64,000 nt of DNA from Acinetobacter pittii (GTDB lineage: Bacteria > Pseudomonadota > Gammaproteobacteria > Pseudomonadales > Moraxellaceae): contig NZ_CP139286.1 of NCBI RefSeq assembly GCF_034067285.1, forward strand, positions 1,550,001-1,614,000, in the 5' to 3' direction. Positions within the stretch are counted from its first letter, which is position 1; the number at the start of each line of letters is the position of its first letter. Position numbers and translations under genes: made by a program. Below the pieces are notes generated by a model. The model did no database searches. It saw only the letters and a program-made list of their open reading frames with translations, and was not told the DNA's origin. Positions 63,992 through 64,000 of the stretch are shown here, one piece after another.

Positions 63992-64000
63992 AAATATTCA

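Overview
The window looks like a chromosomal segment of an Acinetobacter species, most likely of the A. baumannii/calcoaceticus complex. The base composition is AT-rich. The pca-qui gene order (pcaIJFBDKCHG-quiBCXA) and the two near-identical sets of beta-ketoadipate genes (pcaIJF and catIJF) are Acinetobacter hallmarks, and a complete indole-3-acetate (iac) cluster is present. Almost everything is catabolic. I see no rRNA, tRNA, CRISPR array, insertion sequence or prophage.

Layout. 1-2418: the end of a TonB-dependent receptor gene, then ftsB and ispD. 2419-16942: the pca-qui operon for protocatechuate, quinate and shikimate, behind a PcaU-type operator. 16943-19983: a candidate structured small RNA, a DUF6438 lipoprotein and a three-gene sulfur/persulfide locus (two YeeE/YedE halves plus a Blh-type metallo-hydrolase), bounded by copies of a 15-base repeat. 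19987-25687: a PcaU-type IclR regulator, a LysR regulator and a divergent operon of acyl-CoA dehydrogenase, APH-fold kinase, histidine phosphatase and SDR. 25724-37207: an OprD-type porin, an MFS carrier and the iac cluster (iacR, iacHABICDEFG). 37406-47973: a FeaR-type regulator, periplasmic copper amine oxidase, a barrel protein, GMC oxidoreductase, aldehyde dehydrogenase and a penicillin-acylase-family lipoprotein. 48201-55220: the cat operon (catBCA-IJFD, minus strand) and divergent catM. 55302-56096: a TorF-family porin. 56164-62765: a non-phosphorylating sugar-acid (Weimberg-type) locus with a FadR-type regulator. 62820-64000: an acetoacetate-decarboxylase-family gene and paired MerR-type promoters at the edge.

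How it fits together. Quinate and shikimate are oxidised in the periplasm by QuiA/QuiB/QuiC to protocatechuate, which PcaHG, B, C, D, IJ and F turn into succinyl-CoA and acetyl-CoA. Aromatic amines can be oxidised by the amine oxidase and aldehyde dehydrogenase to arylacetates. Indole-3-acetate is taken to catechol by Iac enzymes, and the catechol by CatA, B, C, D, IJ and F to the same end products. The segment is therefore a set of funnels feeding one central pathway, with the shared last three steps encoded twice in inverted orientation about 46 kb apart.

Most noteworthy are the inverted pcaIJF/catIJF duplication with sharp borders, the candidate sRNA with three perfect stem-loops, the repeat-bordered sulfur locus, the fused flavin reductase-MarR IacG, twin FadR-type operators spaced about seven helical turns apart, and two opposed promoters with 19-base spacers implying an unseen MerR-family regulator beyond the right edge. 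All assignments rest on reading the sequence and remembered family knowledge; no database search was run.
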